64,000 nucleotides of DNA from Thioclava sp. GXIMD2076 (GTDB taxonomy: Bacteria > Pseudomonadota > Alphaproteobacteria > Rhodobacterales > Rhodobacteraceae), in assembly GCF_037949795.1 (NCBI RefSeq), contig NZ_CP149932.1, positions 62,001 through 126,000 of the forward strand, given 5' to 3'. Position numbers and translations under genes: made by a program. The first letter of the stretch is position 1; each line of letters starts with the position of its first letter. Below are positions 17,331 through 30,796 of this stretch, piece by piece. The notes under the pieces are model-generated. The model saw only the letters and a list, made by a program, of their open reading frames with translations. It was not told where the DNA came from and made no database searches.

Positions 17331-18188
17331 ATGCTGGACTATCCCGCCCTTCAGGCGCTGGCCATGGTCATCGAGACCGGCAGTTTCGAGGCCGCGGCAC
17401 AGGCGCTGCGCGTCACGTCATCGGCGGTCTCGCAGCGGATCAGATCGCTGGAGGACCGGATGGGCGCGGTTCTGGTGGTGCGCGGCCAGCCCTGCACCGG
17501 CACCGCCGAGGGTCTGCGGCTGGCGCATCATCTGGCGCAGGTCCGGCTGCTGGAACAGGGGCTTACGGGGCAAGGCACCGCGAGGCTGCGGGTGGCGATC
17601 AATGCCGACAGCCTTGCGAGCTGGGCGCTTCCGGCGCTGGCGGGGCTAGGGGCGCTTTTCGATCTGGTGATCGAGGACGAAACACAATCCGAAGGCTGGC
17701 TCAGGCGCGGCGAGGTGATGGCCGCGGTCACCACCAATCCGGTTGCCGTGGCAGGCTGCGATCTGAGCCCTTTGGGCAGGATGCGCTATATCGCCTGCGC
17801 AACGCCCGGTTTCATCGCCCGCCATTTCCCGCAGGGCGTCACGGCACAGACACTGGAGACAGCCCCCGCGCTGGTCTTTTCGGCCAAGGACGGGCTACAG
17901 GCACTCTGGGCGCGCGAGCGTCACGCGATGACCCGCCCCCTGCCCGCGCATCACATCGGATCGACGCATGATTTTGTGCGGGCGGGATGTCTGGGGATGG
18001 GCTGGGCGCTCCATCCCGAAGCATTGGTGCGCGACCATCTGGCCTCCGGCGCGCTTGTCGTGCTGGACGAGAAACCGATGGAGGTCGCGCTTTACTGGCA
18101 ATCGCTGCGTAACCTCAAAGACGCGCTGGCGCCGCTGTCACAGGCGCTGCGCCATGCGGCACGGGGCGCGCTGAGCCCGATGGTTTAG
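17331..18188 (+). CDS. argP: ArgP/LysG-type LysR regulator
   Basis: 285 residues. N-terminal winged helix-turn-helix (LQALAMVIETGSFEAAAQAL, then VTSSAVSQRIRSLE) and a periplasmic-binding-like sensor domain. The ArgP hallmark is its close match around MGAVLVVRGQPC. It activates the divergent exporter gene in response to lysine or arginine in characterised pairs. The intergenic ATTGGATTACATCTAATT is an imperfect dyad that may be its site. Confidence 0.88.
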   Translation: MLDYPALQALAMVIETGSFEAAAQALRVTSSAVSQRIRSLEDRMGAVLVVRGQPCTGTAEGLRLAHHLAQVRLLEQGLTGQGTARLRVAINADSLASWALPALAGLGALFDLVIEDETQSEGWLRRGEVMAAVTTNPVAVAGCDLSPLGRMRYIACATPGFIARHFPQGVTAQTLETAPALVFSAKDGLQALWARERHAMTRPLPAHHIGSTHDFVRAGCLGMGWALHPEALVRDHLASGALVVLDEKPMEVALYWQSLRNLKDALAPLSQALRHAARGALSPMV

Positions 18189-18258
18189 CTGGTGCAGGCC
18201 CTCCGGGCGCGTTAGGGAAAGCCCGCGCGGGAGATCGCGGGCGAGAAGGAGACAGGCA

Positions 18259-19377
18259 ATGGGCTGGCAGATTACGGGTGGAGAGGTTCTGACGCAGGAT
18301 GGGCTGGCAGAGGGTGGATTGACGCTCGATCACGGCCTGATCGGCACGGGTCCGGCCTCCCGCCATCTGGATGCGACGGGCTTCTGGGTGCTGCCGGGCA
18401 TTGTCGATCTGCATGGTGATGCCTTCGAGCGCCATCTGGCTCCGCGTCGCGGCATGGTGGCGGATCTGGGCGCCAATCTGGACTTTGTCGAAGGCGAGCT
18501 GGCCGCCTGTGGCATCACTACGGCGTGGCTTGCGCAATTCTGGTCTTGGGAGGGCGGCATGCGTGGCCCCGAATTTGCCACCCGTCTGGCACGAGCCCTG
18601 CAGGCCGCCGACCTGCGCCTCGATATGCGGATGCAGCTCAGGCTCGAGACCCATATGACCCACGATCTCGGGCCCGTTTGCGACCTGATCCGCGAGACGG
18701 GGATCGATTATCTCGTGTTCAACGACCATCTGCCGCATAAGGCGCTGGAAACCGGACGGAAGCCGCCACGGCTGAATGGCTCGGCGCTCAAGGCGGGGCG
18801 CTCCCCCGAGGCACATCACGAGATGATGCTGGCCCTCAAAACCCGCGACCCAGAGGTCGACAGCTTCGTGCGCGCCATCCTGCGCGCCCTACCCACCTTG
18901 CGTTTCGGGTCGCATGATGATGACGCGGATCTGCGCGACATCTGGGCGGGTCGCGGAGTCCGGATCTCGGAATTTCCCGTGTCGCATGCTGCAGCCAGCA
19001 AGGCGCAGGATCAGGCGGTGATTATGGGCGCGCCCAATGTGCTACGGGGCGGCTCGCATAACCGCGGCTCGGTCAGTGCCTCCGATCTGGTAGCCGAAGG
19101 TCTAGTGGATGCGCTGGCCTCGGATTACCACTATCCGGCGATGATCGGTGCGGTCTTCGCGCTGATCGAGCGGGGCATCTGCGATCTGGCCCAGGCATGG
19201 CGATTGGTCTCGGCAGGGCCTGCACGGGTGATGGGGCTCGAGGATCGTGGCCGGCTGGAGATGGGCCTGCGCGGCGATGTGGTGATCCTGTGCCCCGAGC
19301 GCCGGCGGGTGATGGGCTGTTTTGCGGCCGGACGTCCGGTATTCCTGTCGGGCGAGCTGGCGGAGCGGCTGAACTGA
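18259..19377 (+). CDS. phnM: Alpha-D-ribose 1-methylphosphonate 5-triphosphate diphosphatase-like protein (orphan)
   Basis: 372 residues, amidohydrolase fold. PGIVDLHGDAFERHLAPR (about residues 50-67) matches the first metal-ligand strand of PhnM, and ASDYHYPAM (about 290) the last one. PhnM removes pyrophosphate in the C-P lyase pathway. None of the other phn genes is next to it here, so either the pathway is elsewhere or this copy has another substrate. AAGGAG precedes the start. It follows argP by 70 bases. Confidence 0.82.
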   Translation: MGWQITGGEVLTQDGLAEGGLTLDHGLIGTGPASRHLDATGFWVLPGIVDLHGDAFERHLAPRRGMVADLGANLDFVEGELAACGITTAWLAQFWSWEGGMRGPEFATRLARALQAADLRLDMRMQLRLETHMTHDLGPVCDLIRETGIDYLVFNDHLPHKALETGRKPPRLNGSALKAGRSPEAHHEMMLALKTRDPEVDSFVRAILRALPTLRFGSHDDDADLRDIWAGRGVRISEFPVSHAAASKAQDQAVIMGAPNVLRGGSHNRGSVSASDLVAEGLVDALASDYHYPAMIGAVFALIERGICDLAQAWRLVSAGPARVMGLEDRGRLEMGLRGDVVILCPERRRVMGCFAAGRPVFLSGELAERLN

Positions 19378-19378
19378 A

Positions 19379-19402
19379 AAGGTCGGGGAAATCCCCGACC
19401 TT
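19379..19402. terminator. Terminator hairpin after phnM
   Basis: Perfect 10-bp stem AAGGTCGGGG (19379-19388)/CCCCGACCTT (19393-19402), AAAT loop, starting at the phnM stop codon. Only TTCT follows on plus; on minus the stem ends in AA-side TTTTCA, so it can serve the convergent pyrophosphatase gene. Confidence 0.7.
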
Positions 19403-19422
19403 CTGAGTGTTTCCCGCGGGCC

Positions 19423-20343
19423 TCAGGCCTTGAGGTTCGGGATGATCTGTTTCTTGCGCGACATGATGCCCGGTAACACGACGGTATCGCCCGATACCGA
19501 GCACCCGAAGGACGCTTCGGCGATCTGCTTTACGGTGTCATTGGGCACCAAGAGCGTGGCTTCCTCGTTGAGGATATCGATGATGAACAGCAGAACCTCA
19601 TCGGCGTCGTCTTCCTTGGCCACGGCGGGCATCGCCGCCATCAGCGCATCCTTGCGGTCCAGAAGAACCTTCGGTGCGGTGGTTTCCAGAACCGAGACGC
19701 GCAGACCGGTCGAGCCCACGGTATATTCCTTGGAATCCATACGCAGCAGCTCGGCTTCGGAGAATTCCGACACATCGGATTTCGCCTCGAACATCTTGGT
19801 CGCCAGATCATTGATCGAGATACCGAGATCGGCGGCCAGCTTCTCGCAGACGGCGCGGTCATGATCGGTCGTGGTGGGCGAGCGGAATTCGAGCGTATCC
19901 GACAGGATGCAGGCCAGCATTGCGCCCTTGATCCCCGCAGGCGCCTTGGCCAGATCCTCGCCGATCAGATCATGCATGATGGTTGCCGTGCAGGCCAGCG
20001 GACGGATCGTGATATCGATCGGACCTTTGGTTTCCAGACCGCCGACCAGCTTGTGGTGATCGATGATCGCGGTGATATCGGCGGCGTTGATATCAGCGGG
20101 CAGTTCGGCGGGGTTGTTGGTGTCGACGATGACGACCTTCTCGCCGGCCTCGACGCCCGAGATGATCTCGGGCTTGTCCAGACCGAAATGCTCGAGCACG
20201 AAGGCGGCTTCGGTGTTGGGCTCGCCCAGAAGGCAGGGCTTGGCGTCGATGCCCTTCACTTCGTTGAGATACCACGCCCAGATGATGGGCGAACCGGTCG
20301 AGTCGGTGTCGGGCGATTTATGGCCAAAAACCTTGGTGGTCAT
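19423..20343 (-). CDS. ppaC: Manganese-dependent (family II) inorganic pyrophosphatase
   Basis: 306 residues, full length. DHH-superfamily motifs: FGHKSPDTDS at the N-terminus (residues 6-15), VDTNNPAE (about 73-80) and the DHH motif in IIDHHKLVGG (about 95). C-terminal DHHA2 domain ends with GIMSRKKQIIPNL, the usual basic SRKKQ substrate loop. Hydrolyses pyrophosphate in the cytoplasm. Convergent with phnM. Confidence 0.95.
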   Translation of the reverse strand: MTTKVFGHKSPDTDSTGSPIIWAWYLNEVKGIDAKPCLLGEPNTEAAFVLEHFGLDKPEIISGVEAGEKVVIVDTNNPAELPADINAADITAIIDHHKLVGGLETKGPIDITIRPLACTATIMHDLIGEDLAKAPAGIKGAMLACILSDTLEFRSPTTTDHDRAVCEKLAADLGISINDLATKMFEAKSDVSEFSEAELLRMDSKEYTVGSTGLRVSVLETTAPKVLLDRKDALMAAMPAVAKEDDADEVLLFIIDILNEEATLLVPNDTVKQIAEASFGCSVSGDTVVLPGIMSRKKQIIPNLKA

Positions 20344-20418
20344 CGGATTCCTCGGATTTGAATGACTTTGGACAATGTCTTAGACGCTGCGCGCGGGATT
20401 GTCACCTAGCGCCGCCGC

Positions 20419-21441
20419 TCAGAAGGTCAGCTTCCGCATCACCGGCGAAATCTGCCAGCCTTCCTGCGCAAGCAGCGTCAGAAGGCCGTCCCCGCCCACC
20501 ATGTGCAGCGCCCCTGCCGCCACCATGATCGGCCCTTTGGCTGCCGCCTTCTCAATGACGGGCATCCAGTTGCGGTTGCGGGTGGTGATCAGAAGATCAT
20601 GGGTGATCGCCAGCTGGTGGGTCACCGCGGCCGGATCCTCCCCGCGATCAAGCGCCTGCTGACGTTCGAACTCCCAGATCAGCTGGATCTCGCCGCGGGC
20701 ATAGAGATCGGCCATGGTCGCCATCGTGGCATCGCCATCCTCCGTCGCCTCCATCGCCGATTTCAGCATGGCGATCTCGTCCTCTTGCGGGACGCCCTCC
20801 ATCAGGGTGAACAGCGTGTCAAAGGGTTCGAGCGGCATGATTGGCACGTTGCGGGCCTGCGCCTCGGCCATCATACGCTTGTCCACCCCGCCCTGCCCCG
20901 CCTGCAGACTGCCAAGCATACAGCGCGGCATCGACAGGGTAATCATCACGAAGGAGGGCTGCATCTTGGCCAGCAGCGGCGCGGGAATACCGCGATCGGC
21001 CCCAAGCTGTCGCAACGCCTGCCAATCACGCTGCGACATCATGTCGGGCAGCGTCTTGTCCGCCATGAACATCAGATCGGACCGCTCACCCATCGCCTTC
21101 TGAAGCGCGGCTTCCTCATCCGGCCCCGCTTCGACCAGCAACGCGGAGATCTTGTCGAATTCGGGCAGAAGAGCCTGTTGCAGGGCCAGATGGCGCGGAT
21201 CGGGCACATGGTTGGTTCCGACCAGAATGATGGACTGCGTGCCCTTGGTCGCGCGCCAGACAACACCCTGTCCGTAAGCCGTCTGACGGGCCTTCTCGGT
21301 GAGCGCCATCCGCGTGGCGCGGGGCATCGCATCAAAGAGATTACGCCCCGTACAGGCCGCTTCCGCGGCTATGGGCGCAAGAACTCCGCCCAGAACCAAC
21401 ACCGCCTGCAACAGACGTGACTTCAGGTGTTTGCGCAGCAT
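20419..21441 (-). CDS. TraB/GumN family protein, exported
   Basis: 340 residues with a signal peptide (about residues 10-28, ending AEAA-C). TraB/GumN features: ILVGTNHVPDPR (the GT-H motif, about residue 72) and VAAGALHMVGGDGLLTLLAQEG near the C-terminus. The fold is related to Tiki-type metalloproteases, with the two motif histidines as putative metal ligands. Role in alphaproteobacteria is unknown. Same strand as ppaC, with 75 bases between them. Confidence 0.85.
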   Translation of the reverse strand: MLRKHLKSRLLQAVLVLGGVLAPIAAEAACTGRNLFDAMPRATRMALTEKARQTAYGQGVVWRATKGTQSIILVGTNHVPDPRHLALQQALLPEFDKISALLVEAGPDEEAALQKAMGERSDLMFMADKTLPDMMSQRDWQALRQLGADRGIPAPLLAKMQPSFVMITLSMPRCMLGSLQAGQGGVDKRMMAEAQARNVPIMPLEPFDTLFTLMEGVPQEDEIAMLKSAMEATEDGDATMATMADLYARGEIQLIWEFERQQALDRGEDPAAVTHQLAITHDLLITTRNRNWMPVIEKAAAKGPIMVAAGALHMVGGDGLLTLLAQEGWQISPVMRKLTF

Positions 21442-21609
21442 CCGACCCCTCCCGTGATGACCTTCCCCACTCTAGCGCGCGCGCCCCTCAATGCCATCCC
21501 CCCAATAGGAACCGATCTGGCCGAGCGCGGTGGAAATCGCAAAATCCGCCCCTGTCGAGGCACATGTCAGGCGTTATGAAATTTGTCGCAAAAAATCTGG
21601 GGCGGGGTG

Positions 21610-21638
21610 TTGACACGAAGGGGGGGCAATGCCTAACT
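21610..21638 (+). promoter_or_regulatory. groESL promoter
   Basis: TTGACA (21610-21615), 17 bases, then CTAACT (21633-21638) immediately upstream of the CIRCE element. The -35 box is consensus, the -10 is weak. Confidence 0.6.
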
Positions 21639-21647
21639 CCGGCATCG

Positions 21648-21674
21648 TTAGCACTCAGCAACAACGAGTGCTAA
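21648..21674 (+). promoter_or_regulatory. CIRCE operator (HrcA binding site)
   Basis: TTAGCACTC-N9-GAGTGCTAA, a perfect 9-bp inverted repeat with nine-base spacer, exactly the CIRCE consensus. HrcA repressor is expected to bind here and to be released on heat shock. Confidence 0.97.
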
Positions 21675-21705
21675 AAGCAACAACTCAGTTTTGGGAGTGA
21701 CCCAG

Positions 21706-21993
21706 ATGGCATTCAAACCGCTTCATGACCGTGTTCTGGTCAAGCGCGTCGAGAGCGAAGAAAAGACCAAGGGCGGCCTGATCATCCCCGACAGCGCGAA
21801 AGAGAAGCCGGCAGAAGGCGAAATCGTTTCGGTGGGCGAAGGCGCACGTAAAGATTCGGGCGAGCTGATCGCACCCTCCGTCAAAGCAGGCGATCGCGTT
21901 CTGTTCGGCAAATGGTCGGGCACCGAGATCACGCTGGAAGGCGTCGAGTATCTGATCATGAAAGAATCCGACATCATGGGCATCATCGCGTAA
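21706..21993 (+). CDS. groES: Co-chaperonin GroES
   Basis: 95 residues from ATG 21706 ([20 protein letters not shown]), normal length. Mobile loop [16 protein letters not shown] is present. Caps the GroEL ring. A GTG five codons upstream is in frame but unlikely. First gene of the operon behind the CIRCE element. Confidence 0.97.
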   Translation: MAFKPLHDRVLVKRVESEEKTKGGLIIPDSAKEKPAEGEIVSVGEGARKDSGELIAPSVKAGDRVLFGKWSGTEITLEGVEYLIMKESDIMGIIA

Positions 21994-22010
21994 GCCACCC
22001 GCTTACCTGA

Positions 22011-23699
<1,689 letters not shown>

Positions 23700-23730
23700 T
23701 CAGCCCCCTTCCATTTGTGGAAGCTTCGGG

Positions 23731-23760
23731 AAAGGGTGCCTTCGGGCACCCTTTTTCTTT
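23731..23760 (+). terminator. Rho-independent terminator after groEL
   Basis: AAAGGGTGCC-TTCG-GGCACCCTTTTT: a strong stem with a UUCG tetraloop and a T-run. Confidence 0.93.
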
Positions 23761-23956
23761 GCGCGATGCCCCGGACAGCAACGAAAGATGAACAAATGTT
23801 CACGGGGTGAACTATTATGCAACGCAATCAGAATTTCGGATAATACAACCTGATTTTTCACAATCAGCGGTTGCTCGCCGAAACTTCCTCGAATACGAAT
23901 CATTAACTAAGTTTTGTGCGTAAATAGTCTGTGGTGGCCTCGGAAGCGGGTCTGAA

Positions 23957-25189
23957 ATGAATGCTGATTTCTCTTCGGCCCTGAGCCGACCCAAACATGC
24001 CGATCTGCGGAATGCCGTCATCGAATCCCTCAAGGAATCGCTTTCGGCCTTGCGTGACTTTCTTGGCATGGAAACGATCTTCGTTTCCGAAATAGAGGAC
24101 GGGCAGCTTTGGTTCCTCGCCGTCGATGAAGCGTCGCCCTTTCTGACGCCGCTGATCCCCGATAACTGCATAAAGCTCGACCGGACATTGTGCTACTGGG
24201 TCTGCAATGACATCCTGCCTCAGATCATTCAGGGGAATGATCCGGTCATGCAGACCGTCCGTCGCCTCCGCGAGGACAAGAATTTCCAGATCGGCCTGCA
24301 CATGTCGGTGCCGATCACCATCCATCCAGGACTACCCTTCGGAACGATCTGCTGCTTCTCGATGAAAGAGCGCGCGCCGCTCAGCGATCAGGAAATCCGC
24401 ATATTCCGCACGATGGCCGATATGATCTCGACCAACCTGCGGCTTCAGGCGAAGATATCGGGCTTTGTCGAACCGATCGGGGAAGATCTGGCTCGTATGC
24501 TCAGCGCCCCGAGCATCCGGCCCGTATTCCAACCCATCCTCCATTTTGCCTCGGGCAGAACCTATGGCTTCGAGGGGCTATCGCGCTTTACAGACATGCC
24601 GCACTACAGCCCGCAGGACATGTTCAGGCTGGCTACCCAATATGGAATGGGGCCCAAGCTGGAGCTGAACGCCACCAACAGCATTCTTGACGAGGCAGAG
24701 CGCATGCAGTGCCGCTCGCTAGTCTTCCTCAACCACTCCCCTGACAGCCTTCTGGCCCCTTCCCTACAGGCACGGCTCGAGAGCTACCTGAAGAGTGATC
24801 GGCAGCGCGGCCTTGCGATCGAGATTTCGGAACAGGCTGTCATACAGGATTTCAGCAGGCTCGAGCATCGCCTCTCGGCGCTCCGCGAGATCGGCGTCAA
24901 GATCGCGCTGGATGATGTCGGTCAGGGCAATGCGGGCCTAGCACATATCCTCGCCCTCAAACCCGATCTCATCAAGCTGGACCGTGTCGTGGTTGCGGGT
25001 CTCGAGGCGCATCGCGAGAACCGCGCGATGGTGCGCGCACTTCTGCGGTTTGCCAAGGATATCGGCTGTGAACTGATTGCCGAAGGCATCGAGCGAGAGA
25101 CCGAGCGCGCGATCCTGATGGAGCTGGGTGTCGAGCTGGGTCAGGGCTTCCATCTGGGCCGTCCGGCCCCCCTCCCCCTCCTGCATTAG
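23957..25189 (+). CDS. GAF-EAL domain protein (putative cyclic-di-GMP phosphodiesterase)
   Basis: 410 residues, soluble. GAF-type sensor about residues 25-165, EAL domain about 185-405, no GGDEF domain. Catalytic-site motifs are largely kept: EGLSR in place of EALLR, NHSP, EISE, LDDVGQGNAG in place of DDFGTG, KLDR and AEGIE. Metal ligands Glu, Asn, Glu, Asp-Asp and Lys thus appear present, so hydrolysis of cyclic-di-GMP is plausible. The Phe of DDFG is Val, so reduced activity or a binding role is possible. Own transcription unit behind the groEL terminator. Confidence 0.85.
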   Translation: MNADFSSALSRPKHADLRNAVIESLKESLSALRDFLGMETIFVSEIEDGQLWFLAVDEASPFLTPLIPDNCIKLDRTLCYWVCNDILPQIIQGNDPVMQTVRRLREDKNFQIGLHMSVPITIHPGLPFGTICCFSMKERAPLSDQEIRIFRTMADMISTNLRLQAKISGFVEPIGEDLARMLSAPSIRPVFQPILHFASGRTYGFEGLSRFTDMPHYSPQDMFRLATQYGMGPKLELNATNSILDEAERMQCRSLVFLNHSPDSLLAPSLQARLESYLKSDRQRGLAIEISEQAVIQDFSRLEHRLSALREIGVKIALDDVGQGNAGLAHILALKPDLIKLDRVVVAGLEAHRENRAMVRALLRFAKDIGCELIAEGIERETERAILMELGVELGQGFHLGRPAPLPLLH

Positions 25190-25200
25190 GGCGTAATCTT

Positions 25201-25551
25201 TTAATACACGTCCCAGTCGTCGTCATGGCGCACAGGACCGATAGCTAGCCAGTCCGAACGCACGCGCGCGATCTTGGAATCTCCCCATGTGCGGAACACG
25301 ATGACGAAGCCTTCCGTGGTAATCATATCGGCGGAGATATCCATCCGCGGATTATGTTGCTGGTCAATATCCCACATGGATAGCGTGACCTGCACCTTGG
25401 GCACGGCTGCATAGGGCTCGTCGAACGTGACGATGCGGCGCAGCTCGCGCGGGCCGGTGCCCGTCCACATCTGGCCACCATCCTGATAATCGGAAAAGAG
25501 CACGAGTGTTCCTTGGCTAATGCCAACAATCTGTGCATCTATCTTCAGCAT
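25201..25551 (-). CDS. H-type lectin domain protein
   Basis: 116 residues from ATG 25551. Small beta-rich domain with TGTGPRELRRIVTFDEPY, VQVTLSMWDID and a C-terminal RVRSDWLAIGP, the pattern of H-type lectin (PF09458) proteins, first known as snail agglutinins that bind N-acetylgalactosamine. No signal peptide. Convergent with the EAL gene and placed downstream of the atp operon terminator. Ligand unknown. Confidence 0.75.
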   Translation of the reverse strand: MLKIDAQIVGISQGTLVLFSDYQDGGQMWTGTGPRELRRIVTFDEPYAAVPKVQVTLSMWDIDQQHNPRMDISADMITTEGFVIVFRTWGDSKIARVRSDWLAIGPVRHDDDWDVY

Positions 25552-25599
25552 CAAGGCGCTCCGTCTGCAAACACTACTACTCTGGACCCATTAAGTAAA

Positions 25600-25629
25600 A
25601 AAAAGCCCCACAACATTGCGGGGCTTTTT
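25600..25629 (-). terminator. Rho-independent terminator of the atpHAGDC operon
   Basis: AGCCCC/GGGGCT stem with a 10-base loop; on the minus strand it is followed by a run of eight T (complement of 25597-25604), on plus by five T, so it can act in both directions. Confidence 0.9.
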
Positions 25630-25646
25630 CTGAAAAGGTTGCTGTC

Positions 25647-26045
25647 TCAGCCGAGCATATGCGACCCGAGAGCCTCCATGTCCGCGAGCATTTTCGCGGT
25701 CATTTCGGCCACCGACGGGCTGGCTTCGTCATTGGCCTTACGCGCTTCCGCCACCAGTTCGGCGGCAATCTCTGCCGTGAACTCGGAGGCAGGAAGGGCG
25801 CGCTCGGCCAGAACGGAGATCCCCTCTTCGGAGATCTCGGCAAAGCCGCCTGTTACGGCATAGCTTTCCTCGCCCTTCTCGGACACGATCGTCAGCTTGC
25901 CGGGGCGCAACGAGGTGATGGTAGGCGCATGGCCCGGCATCACCGTCATGTCGCCCTCGGCACCGGGGACGAGAACCTGCGTGGCTTGAACGGAAGCGAG
26001 CTTCCGTTCGGGGGCCACGAGATCGGCTTGCATCGTATTGGCCAT
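25647..26045 (-). CDS. atpC: ATP synthase F1 epsilon subunit
   Basis: 132 residues, normal length. N-terminal beta-sandwich with DLVAPERKLASVQATQVLVPG and EGDMTVMPGHAPTITSLRPG, then a short helical C-terminus (EFTAEIAAELVAEARKAN). Central-stalk subunit that contacts the c-ring. Last gene of atpHAGDC, 11 bases after atpD. Confidence 0.95.
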   Translation of the reverse strand: MANTMQADLVAPERKLASVQATQVLVPGAEGDMTVMPGHAPTITSLRPGKLTIVSEKGEESYAVTGGFAEISEEGISVLAERALPASEFTAEIAAELVAEARKANDEASPSVAEMTAKMLADMEALGSHMLG

Positions 26046-26056
26046 CAGCCGCCTCC

Positions 26057-28376
<2,320 letters not shown>

Positions 28377-28397
28377 ATCCCTATCCTTCCGGGCCGC

Positions 28398-29927
28398 TTA
28401 CGCGAACGTCTTTGCGTATGCTTCGATTGCTGCTTTCAGCTTGTCAGCTGCTTCGCCCTTGATCTTGGGATCTTCGTTGGTGATCCAGTCAAGCACGTCT
28501 TTCTTGGACGAGCGCAGGAAGGTGATCAGACCGGCTTCCCAGCGGGTCACTTCCTTCACGTCGACCTTGTCGAGGAACCCGTGGGTCCCTGCGAAGATCA
28601 CAGCAACGATCTCGGCATTGGTCAGCGGCGAATATTGCGGCTGTTTCATCAGCTCGGTCAGACGTGCACCACGGTTCAGAAGCTTCTGGGTCGCGGCGTC
28701 GAGGTCGGAGCCGAACTGGGCAAAGGCGGCCATCTCGCGGTATTGCGCGAGTTCCAGCTTCACGGCACCAGCCACCGATTTCATCGAGTTGGTCTGAGCG
28801 GACGAACCCACACGCGAAACCGACAGACCGGTGTTCACTGCAGGGCGGATGCCTTGGTAGAACAGGTCGGTTTCAAGGAAGATCTGACCATCGGTGATCG
28901 AGATCACGTTGGTCGGGATGAACGCACCCACGTCACCGCCTTGGGTTTCGATAACCGGCAGAGCGGTCAGCGAGCCGAGGCCGAACTCTTCGTTCAGCTT
29001 GGCCGAACGTTCCAGCAGGCGCGAGTGGAGATAGAACACGTCGCCCGGGAAGGCTTCACGCCCCGGCGGACGACGCAGAAGAAGCGACATCTGACGGTAG
29101 GCTACAGCCTGCTTGGTGAGGTCATCATAGATGATCAGGGCGTGCTTGCCGTTATCACGGTAGTATTCGGCCATTGCGGTTGCCGCATACGGGGCCAGAT
29201 ACTGCATCGGTGCCGGATCGGAGGCTGTTGCCGCGATCACGGTGGTGTAGGCCATAGCGCCCGACTCTTCGAGCTTCTTCACCAGCTGGGCAACGGTCGA
29301 ACGTTTCTGACCGATAGCCACATAGAAGCAGTGCAGCGCATTCGCCGGATCTGCGTCATTGTAGACTTTCTGGTTCAGGATGGTGTCGAGCGCGATTGCG
29401 GTCTTGCCGGTCTGACGGTCACCAATGATCAGCTCGCGCTGGCCACGGCCGATCGGGATCATCGCGTCAACCGACTTGATGCCGGTTGCCATCGGCTCGT
29501 GCACCGATTTACGCGGAATGATGCCCGGTGCCTTGACGTCGGCCACACGGCGCTCGGTCGCTTCGATCGGGCCCTTGCCGTCAAGCGGGTTACCAAGTGC
29601 GTCAACCACACGACCCAGGAGCGCGTCACCGGCGGGCACGTCAACGATCGAGTTGGTGCGCTTGACGGTGTCGCCTTCTTTGATGTCCCGGTCGGAGCCG
29701 AAGATAACGATACCGACATTGTCGGCTTCGAGGTTGAGCGCCATGCCGCGGATGCCGCCCGGGAATTCGACCATCTCGCCCGCCTGGACATTGTCCAGAC
29801 CGTAGACGCGCGCGATACCGTCACCGACGGAGAGCACGCGGCCGACTTCGGCGACCTGGGCATCCTGCCCGAAATTCTTGATCTGCTCCTTGAGGATCGC
29901 AGAGATCTCAGATGCCTGGATACCCAT
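28398..29927 (-). CDS. atpA: ATP synthase F1 alpha subunit
   Basis: 509 residues. P-loop [13 protein letters not shown] (about residue 170), [13 protein letters not shown] and the arginine-finger region [17 protein letters not shown] (about 365-381). Non-catalytic nucleotide-binding subunit. Its ATG overlaps the last base of the atpH stop codon (TAATG), a coupled arrangement. Confidence 0.98.
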   Translation of the reverse strand: MGIQASEISAILKEQIKNFGQDAQVAEVGRVLSVGDGIARVYGLDNVQAGEMVEFPGGIRGMALNLEADNVGIVIFGSDRDIKEGDTVKRTNSIVDVPAGDALLGRVVDALGNPLDGKGPIEATERRVADVKAPGIIPRKSVHEPMATGIKSVDAMIPIGRGQRELIIGDRQTGKTAIALDTILNQKVYNDADPANALHCFYVAIGQKRSTVAQLVKKLEESGAMAYTTVIAATASDPAPMQYLAPYAATAMAEYYRDNGKHALIIYDDLTKQAVAYRQMSLLLRRPPGREAFPGDVFYLHSRLLERSAKLNEEFGLGSLTALPVIETQGGDVGAFIPTNVISITDGQIFLETDLFYQGIRPAVNTGLSVSRVGSSAQTNSMKSVAGAVKLELAQYREMAAFAQFGSDLDAATQKLLNRGARLTELMKQPQYSPLTNAEIVAVIFAGTHGFLDKVDVKEVTRWEAGLITFLRSSKKDVLDWITNEDPKIKGEAADKLKAAIEAYAKTFA

Positions 29928-30487
29928 TATCCAACCTCTTTCATGCTAGTCTGGAGGGAAGCGAGCTTCGAGCGGATCGAGGTATCGACCATGCGCGAGC
30001 CCAGCTTGACGATCATGCCACCGATGAGGGTCTCATCGACTGCAATGTTCAGTTGAACGGTTTTACCCGTCTTTGCCGCAAGCGCATCGGCCAGTTTGGC
30101 CTGCTGCTCTTGGGACAGTTCGGTTGCGGAAGTCACGTTTGCGGTGACCTCGCCTTTTTCTTCCGCGATTTTCGCGCTCAAGGCACTCAGGAGCATCGGC
30201 AGCAGATACAGACGGCGCTTTTGCGCCAGAAGGCCCAGCGTGTGGGTCATCGTTGCGCTCAGGCCCATGGCCTTTGCAATCGCCTCGATGGAGGCTTCCT
30301 GCTCTTCGCTCGAGTAGAGCGGGCTCTTGATCAGCCCCTGCAGATCGGCGCTCTCAGACAGCGCGACCTCCAGAGCATCGATCTCGCCCTTCAGCGCATC
30401 GAGCTGACCGGAGTCTTTGGAAATTTCAAAAACCGCCGTTGCATAACGGTCGGCGATGCCTGCGGAAATTGAAGCTGGTTCGGACAC
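29927..30487 (-). CDS. atpH: ATP synthase F1 delta subunit
   Basis: 186 residues from a GTG at 30487 (start reading [20 protein letters not shown] after the initiator), the usual start and length in Rhodobacter; a longer frame from 30517 would add ten atypical residues. C-terminal [21 protein letters not shown] is the family signature. Peripheral-stalk subunit. First gene of the F1 operon; the F0 genes are not in the window, as usual for alphaproteobacteria. Confidence 0.93.
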   Translation of the reverse strand: MSEPASISAGIADRYATAVFEISKDSGQLDALKGEIDALEVALSESADLQGLIKSPLYSSEEQEASIEAIAKAMGLSATMTHTLGLLAQKRRLYLLPMLLSALSAKIAEEKGEVTANVTSATELSQEQQAKLADALAAKTGKTVQLNIAVDETLIGGMIVKLGSRMVDTSIRSKLASLQTSMKEVG

Positions 30488-30796
30488 GGCCACCCTTCCG
30501 ATGTTAATCCTCCACATGCAGCCTCCCGCTCCTGAAGGAACGGAAGGAAAATATGGAGATCTCCTCAGGGCGCGCCCACGCTCGCCCTCGTTTCGGTGTC
30601 AGGATGTAACAGAGCGATCCCCACCCCGCAACCTTCTTGCGCACTAACCCGTGAACATAGCCGACAGTTTTTGACTGTTTTTTAGGCTTCTCGCGCTATC
30701 TTCTTCCAGATTATGCCAATGGGCTTGTCTGCTGCCCGTAAAACAAGGGATTCCGCGCGTAGCGCGTTACGAATCTGCGGCAATATGCCCCAGCAT
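30488..30796. other. Non-coding gap upstream of atpH
   Basis: No supported gene. It must hold the atp promoter (minus strand), but no convincing -35/-10 pair stands out. A short inverted repeat ACAGT-TTTTG-ACTGT lies at about 30664-30678. The rest shows nothing I can name. Confidence 0.4.
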
